From: FEB-22 sp003105195
Lineage (GTDB): Bacteria; Pseudomonadota; Alphaproteobacteria; Rhizobiales; Xanthobacteraceae
Assembly (NCBI GenBank): GCA_027493405.1
Contig: JAOSKV010000001.1
Coordinates: 436,855-500,854, forward strand
DNA: 64,000 bases
Reading direction: 5' to 3'
Part shown: piece after piece, positions 58,602 through 64,000 of the stretch
Layout: every line of letters starts with the position of its first letter
Position numbering within the stretch: position 1 is the first letter of the stretch
Program-made: the position numbers and the translations under genes
The notes under the pieces: model-generated
The model's input: only the letters and a program-made list of their open reading frames with translations
Databases searched by the model: none
What the model was told of the DNA's origin: nothing

Positions 58602-59981
58602 ATGACGGCGCCCATGACAACCCCCGCACCGACCCAGCTTCCGCCGCAGGCCCGCAGCTGTCTCGCGATCGTGCTCGCCGCCGGCGAGGGCGTGCGCATG
58701 CGCGCCTCGCGGCCCAAGGTCCTGCACGCGGTCGCGGGCCGCACGCTCCTCGCCCATGTGCTCGCGGCGGTGCGCGCCGCGCGCGGCACCGCGGTCGCGG
58801 TGGTGGTCGGTCCGGGCCGCGAGGACGTCGCGGCCGAGGCGCGCCGTCTCGCGCCCGAGGCCGAGGTGTTCGTGCAGGCGGACCGGCGCGGCACCGCGCA
58901 TGCGGTGCTGCAGGCGCGCGCGGCGCTCGCACGCGGCGCCGACGACGTGCTCGTGATCTTCGGCGACACGCCGCTGGTCGGTCCGCAGACGCTCGCCCGC
59001 CTGCGCGGGGCGCTCGCCGAAGGCGCGGCGATCGCGGTGCTCGGCTTCCGGCCCGCCGACCCGACCGGCTATGGCCGGCTGATCACCGATGCCGAGGGCC
59101 TGGTCGCGATCCGCGAGGAGAAGGACGCGAGCCGCGCCGAGCGCGCGATCGCGTTCTGCAATGGCGGCCTGATGGCGCTCGCGGGAGCCCCGGCCCTGGA
59201 GATCCTGGACAGGATCGGCGATCGCAATGCCAACAAGGAGTTCTACCTCACCGACGCGGTGGCGATCGCCCGCGCCATGGGGCTCAAGGCGGTCGCGCTC
59301 GAGACCACGGAGGACGAAGTGCGCGGGATCAACACGCAGGCGCAGCTCGCCGAAGCCGAGGCCGCGATGCAGCGGCGCCTGCGCGCCGCGGCGCTCGAGG
59401 CCGGCGTCACCATGGTGGCGCCCGAGACCGTGTTCCTCGCGGCCGACACGCGGCTCGCGCCCGATGTCACCATCGAGCCTTACGTGGTGTTCGGTCCCGG
59501 CGTGACCGTCGAGGCGGGCGCCGTGATCCACGCCTTCTCGCATCTCGAGGGCGCCCATGTCGGGGCGGGCGCCTCGGTCGGACCCTATGCGCGGCTGCGC
59601 CCCGGCACGCGCCTCGGGCCGAAGACCCGGATCGGCAATTTCGTCGAGGTGAAGGCCGCCGAGATCGAGGCCGGCGCCAAGGCCAACCACCTGAGCTACA
59701 TCGGCGACGCCCGCGTCGGCGCCGGCGCCAATGTCGGCGCCGGCACCATCACGTGCAACTACGACGGCACCGCCAAGCACAGGACCGACATCGGCGCCGG
59801 CGCCTTCATCGGCTCCAACTCGGCGCTGGTCGCCCCCGTCGCCATCGGCGACAACGCCTATGTGGGCTCGGGCTCGGTGATCACCGACGACGTGCCCTCC
59901 GGCGCGCTGGCGCTCGGGCGCGGCCGCCAGGTCGTCAAGGAAGGCTGGGCGCGCAAGGGCGAGGCCGGCAAGAAGGGCTGA
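58602..59981 (+). CDS. glmU: Bifunctional UDP-GlcNAc pyrophosphorylase / GlcN-1-P acetyltransferase
   Basis: About 459 residues, making UDP-GlcNAc for peptidoglycan and lipopolysaccharide. The pyrophosphorylase motif LAAGEGVRMRASRPKV (25-40) opens the uridyltransferase domain. The C-terminal left-handed beta-helix carries RLRPGTRLGPKTRIGNFVEV, the catalytic His in KANHLSYIGDA, and GAGTITCNYDGTAKHRTDIG. The start could also be the ATG at 58614. It precedes glmS by 124 bp. Confidence 0.94.
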   Translation: MTAPMTTPAPTQLPPQARSCLAIVLAAGEGVRMRASRPKVLHAVAGRTLLAHVLAAVRAARGTAVAVVVGPGREDVAAEARRLAPEAEVFVQADRRGTAHAVLQARAALARGADDVLVIFGDTPLVGPQTLARLRGALAEGAAIAVLGFRPADPTGYGRLITDAEGLVAIREEKDASRAERAIAFCNGGLMALAGAPALEILDRIGDRNANKEFYLTDAVAIARAMGLKAVALETTEDEVRGINTQAQLAEAEAAMQRRLRAAALEAGVTMVAPETVFLAADTRLAPDVTIEPYVVFGPGVTVEAGAVIHAFSHLEGAHVGAGASVGPYARLRPGTRLGPKTRIGNFVEVKAAEIEAGAKANHLSYIGDARVGAGANVGAGTITCNYDGTAKHRTDIGAGAFIGSNSALVAPVAIGDNAYVGSGSVITDDVPSGALALGRGRQVVKEGWARKGEAGKKG

Positions 59982-60032
59982 GGGCGCGGCTGCGCCGGAG
60001 ATTTGTCATAAGGCGCAATGGATTGTGATTTC

Positions 60033-60051
60033 CGTCGCGATCTTAGCGACG
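60033..60051. terminator. Short hairpin between glmU and glmS
   Basis: CGTCGC (60033-60038) and GCGACG (60046-60051) form a 6-bp stem with a GATCTTA loop, followed by TTTAAA. It could be a weak terminator after glmU or part of the glmS leader. No glmS-ribozyme-like core was recognised. Confidence 0.35.
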
Positions 60052-60105
60052 TTTAAACCGGTGGTCCGGTAGATCACGGGGGCCAGGGGAGGAGCGTTTC
60101 CGAGC

Positions 60106-61932
60106 ATGTGCGGTATCGTCGGGATCCTGGGGCGCGAGCCGGTCGCGGGCCAGCTCGTGGATGCGCTCAAGCGCCTGGAATACCGCGGCTACGATTCCGC
60201 CGGCGTCGCCACGCTCGAGCACGGCCACCTGGCGCGGCGCCGCGCCGAGGGCAAGCTGAAGAACCTGGAGCAGCGGCTCGCGCGCGAGCCCTCGACGGCA
60301 TCATCGGCATCGGCCACACCCGCTGGGCGACCCACGGGCGGCCGAACGAGGTGAACGCCCATCCGCACGCGACCGAGCGCGTGGCGGTGGTCCACAACGG
60401 CATCATCGAGAACTTCCGCGAGCTGCGCGACGAGCTGGAAGCGGCCGGCGCGAAGTTCGCGACCGAGACCGACACCGAGGTGGTGGCGCACCTCGTCTCC
60501 GTCGAGCTCGCGAAGGGCCACACCCCCGCCGAGGCGGTCGCGGCCGCGCTGCCGCGCCTGCGCGGCGCCTTCGCGCTCGCCTTCCTGTTCGACGGCGAGG
60601 ACGACCTGCTGATCGGCGCGCGCAAGGGCTCGCCGCTCGCGGTCGGCTACGGCAAGGGCGAGATGTATCTCGGCTCCGACGCCATCGCGCTCGCCCCGTT
60701 CACGGACACGATCAGCTATCTCGAGGACGGCGACTGGGTGGTGCTCGATCGCAAGAGCGCCGAGGTGCACGACGCCACCGGCCGCCGCGTCGCGCGGCCC
60801 GTCGTCAAGTCGAGCGCCTCCGCGCTCCTCGTCGACAAGGGCAATCACCGGCATTTCATGGCCAAGGAGATCCACGAGCAGCCCGAGGTGGTCGGCCACA
60901 CGCTGGCGCACTATCTCGACATGGGCGCGGAGCGCGTGCGCCTGCCTGACGCGCTGCCGTTCGACTTCCGGCGCATCGACCGCATCGCGATCTCGGCCTG
61001 CGGCACCGCCTATTTCGCGGGGCTGGTCGCCAAGTACTGGTTCGAGCGTTTCGCCCGCCTGGTGGTCGAGATCGACGTCGCCTCCGAGTTCCGTTACCGC
61101 GAGGCGCCGCTCAAGCCGGGCGACCTCGCGGTGTTCATCTCGCAGTCCGGCGAGACCGCCGACACGCTGGCGACGCTGCGCTACGCCAGGGAGCACGAGC
61201 AGCACGTGCTCTCGATCGTGAACGTGCCGAGCTCGACCATCGCGCGCGAGAGCGACGCCGTGATGCCGACGCTCGCCGGCCCCGAGATCGGCGTCGCCTC
61301 CACCAAGGCCTTCACGTGCCAGCTCGCGGCGCTCGCCTGCCTCGCGATCGCGGCCGGGCGCGCCCGCGGCGTGCTCTCCGAGGACGACGAGCGCAAGCTC
61401 GTGCGCGCCCTGATCGAGGTGCCGCGCCACATGGCGGCGGCGCTCGCCCTCGAGCCCGAGATCGAGCGGCTCGCGCGCGACCTCGCCAAGTGTCGCGACG
61501 TCCTCTATCTGGGCCGCGGGACCTCGTTCCCGCTCGCGCTGGAAGGCGCGCTCAAGCTCAAGGAGATCTCCTACATCCACGCCGAGGGCTATGCGGCGGG
61601 CGAGCTCAAGCACGGCCCGATCGCGCTGATCGACGAGACCATGCCGGTGATCGTCATCGCGCCGCACGACCGGGTGTTCGAGAAGACCGTCTCCAACATG
61701 CAGGAGGTCGCGGCCCGCGGCGGCAGGATCATCCTGGTGACCGACGCCCGGGGGCGCCGCCGAGGCGACCGTCGACTCCATGGTCACCCTGACGCTGCCC
61801 GAGATGTCCGCGACCGTGACGCCGCTGGTCTATGCGATCCCCGTGCAGCTGATCGCCTATCACACGGCCGTCGTCATGGGGACGGATGTCGACCAGCCGC
61901 GCAACCTTGCGAAATCCGTCACCGTCGAATAG
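60106..61932 (+). CDS. glmS: Glutamine-fructose-6-phosphate aminotransferase (two frameshifts)
   Basis: About 608 residues when restored, forming glucosamine-6-phosphate. The N-terminal nucleophile Cys in MCGIVGILG opens the glutaminase domain (HTRWATHGRPNEVNAHPH). The SIS domains hold CGTAYFAGLVAKYWFER, SQSGETADTL and EGYAAGELKHGPIALIDE, and the end DQPRNLAKSVTVE is typical. Frames slip near 60285 and in the G run 61750-61754. Both are best read as sequence errors in an essential gene. Confidence 0.93.
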
Positions 61933-61962
61933 CGGTAGTGCGGCGCGCGAATTCGCACCTAT

Positions 61963-62775
61963 ATGCAAGGGGATCGCGTTTTCCCCGAGATGGGCCGGAT
62001 GACCACCCCAGAGACATCGAACGGCGACTCCTCGGCCCCCCTGGCCATGGCCGAGGCGGCGGACCCCGTCGTGCACCAGAGCGTCGGCGGGCGCATCCGC
62101 ACCTGGTTCCTCACCGGCGTGATCGTCGCGGGTCCGGTCGCCATCACGTTCTGGCTGATCTGGTCCTTCGTGAACTGGGTGGACGACCTGGTGCGCCCGT
62201 TCATCCCGGTGATGTACCGCCCCGAGACCTACTTGCCGGTCAACGTCCCCGGGCTTGGTTTAATTATCGCCTTCATCTCATTGACATTGCTCGGATTTCT
62301 CACCGCGAACCTGGTCGGGCGCACGCTCGTCGAGGCGGGCGAGATGCTGCTCGAGCGGATGCCCATCGTGCGGCCCCTCTACCGCGGCCTGAAGCAGGTG
62401 TTCGAGACCCTGTTCTCCAAGTCGGGCTCGAGCTTCCGCAAGGTCGCGCTGGTCGAGTTCCCGGCTCCCGGCATGTGGTCGCTGGTGTTCATCTCCACGC
62501 CGCCCGGGGCGGACATCGAGCATCGCCTGCCGAGCGAGGAGGAGCACGTCTCGGTATTCCTGCCCTGCACGCCCAACCCCACGACCGGCTTCTTCTTCTA
62601 TGTGCCGCGCAGCGAGGTGATCGAGCTCGACATCCCGGTCGAGGACGCGGCCAAGCTGATCATGACGGCCGGCATGATCCAGCCCGGCGGCAACGGCCAG
62701 AAGCGGCTCGCCGCGCTCGCCGAAGCCGCCCGTCTCGCGCGCACGGTGCGCCGCACGCCGACTGCCGCGGAGTAG
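61963..62775 (+). CDS. DUF502-family membrane protein
   Basis: Up to 270 residues. Two membrane helices (TWFLTGVIVAGPVAITFWLI; LGLIIAFISLTLLGFLTANL), then a soluble domain with PIVRPLYRGLKQVFETLFSK and VSVFLPCTPNPTTGFFFYVP, the DUF502 hallmarks. ATGs at 61990 and 61999 are alternative starts. The second helix region (about 62255-62290) is locally AT-rich. Convergent with recG, one base apart. Role unknown. Confidence 0.85.
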   Translation: MQGDRVFPEMGRMTTPETSNGDSSAPLAMAEAADPVVHQSVGGRIRTWFLTGVIVAGPVAITFWLIWSFVNWVDDLVRPFIPVMYRPETYLPVNVPGLGLIIAFISLTLLGFLTANLVGRTLVEAGEMLLERMPIVRPLYRGLKQVFETLFSKSGSSFRKVALVEFPAPGMWSLVFISTPPGADIEHRLPSEEEHVSVFLPCTPNPTTGFFFYVPRSEVIELDIPVEDAAKLIMTAGMIQPGGNGQKRLAALAEAARLARTVRRTPTAAE

Positions 62776-62776
62776 G

Positions 62777-64000
62777 TCACCCCGCCCGCAAGAGCCGGAT
62801 CGCCTCGTCGCGCTCGAACAGATAGAGCAGGTGGCGCAGCGCCTCGCCGCGCTCCGAGGTCAGGCTCGGGTCGCGCGCGAGCGTCAGCTGCGCGTCCTTG
62901 CGCGCCGGCTCGAGCAGCGCGCCGTGCACCTCGATGCGCGCCACCCGGAAGCCCGGCATGCCGCTCTGGCGCACCCCAGCACGTCGCCTTCGCCGCGCAA
63001 GCGGAGGTCCTCCTCGGCGATCCGGAAGCCGTCCTCGGTCTCGCGCATGATGGCGATGCGCGCCTTGGCGGTCTCGCCCAGCGGCGCGCGATAGAGCAGC
63101 AGGCAGGTGGAGCGCGCGCGCCCGCGGCCGATGCGCCCGCGCAGCTGGTGCAGCTGCGCGAGCCCGAAGCGCTCGGCATGCTCGATCACCATCACGGTCG
63201 CCTCCGGCACGTCGACGCCGACCTCGATCACGGTGGTCGCGACCAGGAGCCGCGTCTCGCCGGCCGCGAAGCGCGCCATGGCGGCGTCCTTCTCGGCGCC
63301 GCGCAGGCGGCCGTGCACCAGGTCGACGTCGCTGCCGAAGCGGGCGCGCAACGCCTCGAACCGGTCCTGCGCGGCCGCGAGATCGCCGGTCTCGGACTCC
63401 TCGATCAGCGGGCAGACCCAGTAGGCCCGCTCGCCCCGCGCGACCGCGCGGCCGACCGCCTCGACCACCTCCTCGAGCCGGTCGAGCGGCACCGCGCGGG
63501 TGTCCACGGGCTGCCGACCGGCCGGCTTCTCGCGCAGCTGCGAGACGTCCATGTCGCCGAAATAGGCGAGCACCAGCGTACGCGGGATCGGCGTCGCGGT
63601 GAGCACCAGCACGTCCACGGCGGCTCCCTTCTGCGCCAGCGCCAGGCGCTGGTGCACGCCGAAGCGGTGCTGCTCGTCGACGATCGCGAGCGCGAGGTCG
63701 CGAAACGCGACCTCCTCCTGGAACAGCGCGTGGGTGCCGATCAGGAGATCGATCTCGCCCGCCGCCAGGCGATCGAGCAGGGCGGCCCGCTCGCGCCCGC
63801 GCTCCCGGCCGGTCAGCAGCGCGACCCGCAGTCCCGCCGCATCCGCGAGCGGGCCGATGGTCTTCAGGTGCTGGCGCGCCAGGATCTCGGTCGGCGCCAT
63901 CAGCGCGGCCTGCCGCCCGGCCTCGATCACGGCGGCGGCCGCCAGCAGCGCCACCACGGTCTTGCCCGAGCCGACGTCGCCCTGCAGCAGCCGCAGCATG
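62777..64000 (-). CDS. recG: ATP-dependent DNA helicase RecG (5' end outside window; frameshift near 3' end)
   Basis: The helicase part of RecG, which remodels stalled forks. LQGDVGSGKTVVALLAAAAV (Walker A), MAPTEILARQHL, DEQHRFGV (motif II), VLVLTATPIPRTL, VATTVIEVGVDVPEATVMVI and QLRGRIGRG (motif VI) are present. The N-terminal wedge domain lies beyond the window. In the G/C run at 62974-62977 the frame slips; the restored end continues SGMPGFRVARIEVHGALLEP to the stop at 62777. Confidence 0.92.
   Translation of the reverse strand, partial: HAAAAAGRRRLGQDRGGAAGGRRRDRGRAAGRADGADRDPGAPAPEDHRPARGCGGTAGRAADRPGARARAGRPARSPGGGRDRSPDRHPRAVPGGGRVSRPRARDRRRAAPLRRAPAPGAGAEGSRRGRAGAHRDADPAYAGARLFRRHGRLAAAREAGRSAARGHPRGAARPARGGGRGGRPRGRAGRAGLLGLPADRGVRDRRSRGRAGPVRGVARPLRQRRRPGARPPARRREGRRHGALRGRRDAAPGRDHRDRGRRRRAGGDRDGDRACRALRARAAAPAARAHRPRARALHLPAALSRAAGRDRQGAHRHHARDRGRLPDRRGGPPLARRRRRAGVRQSGMPGFRVARIEVHGALLEPARKDAQLTLARDPSLTSERGEALRHLLYLFERDEAIRLLRAG

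Noticed and set aside
59982..60105. glmS riboswitch-ribozyme
   Set aside because: The leader is only 124 bp with one short hairpin; the ribozyme core could not be recognised and is not expected in this group.

Overview
This 64 kb window comes from a GC-rich alphaproteobacterial chromosome, most likely Hyphomicrobiales or a close relative. The core order gyrA - coaD - two cyclophilins - queA - tgt, a Bradyrhizobium-type NdvB/NdvC glucan locus, an Azospirillum-type ipdC and a DUF2254 protein all point that way. This placement is inference from gene content.

Layout: (1) 1-6.6 kb: 3' part of a GT2 glycosyltransferase gene, then a tightly coupled branched-chain-amino-acid-type ABC operon ending in an alpha/beta hydrolase. 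(2) 6.6-8.5 kb: a palindromic repeat, a VapBC toxin-antitoxin pair and two DUF1801 genes. (3) 8.6-19.5 kb: ipdC, a Tat-signal nitroreductase-fold protein, and an E1 alpha/beta pair of 2-oxoacid/acetoin dehydrogenase type in which E1 alpha carries a clear Tat signal. A zinc-ribbon protein, two paralogous mono-haem cytochromes c and an MBOAT/SGNH O-acylation pair follow. The E1 beta gene is partly duplicated around about 1.5 kb of foreign, degraded DNA. (4) 19.5-34.3 kb: marC, gyrA, then an old tandem duplication (gyrA tail - lysE - small WPYY secreted protein - coaD) that left a coaD::gyrA-tail fusion, followed by the intact coaD, two cyclophilins, a GT9 enzyme, queA, a thioesterase and tgt. 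(5) 34.3-43.3 kb: small membrane and secreted proteins, DUF2254, a 30-base C tract, an MFS exporter, a double-glycine-leader peptide, cysK, metY and tRNA-Lys. (6) 43.3-50.7 kb: a complete dipeptide-type ABC operon (dppABCDF) divergent from an M20 amidohydrolase. (7) 50.7-57.3 kb: the beta-1,3/1,6-glucan genes (ndvB, a small partner, ndvC) and an EamA exporter. (8) 57.4-64 kb: glmU, glmS, a DUF502 membrane protein and the 3' part of recG.

Many clearly essential genes (gyrA, glmS, recG, cysK) carry single-base frameshifts, often in G/C or T runs. I read these as indel errors in the sequence rather than real pseudogenes, and I give the full restored span for such genes. The most interesting biology is the apparently periplasmic TPP-dependent dehydrogenase with its own c-type cytochromes. 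Next come the tandem duplication scar, the WPYY secreted family and the putative leader peptide that lies against the 3' end of cysK.
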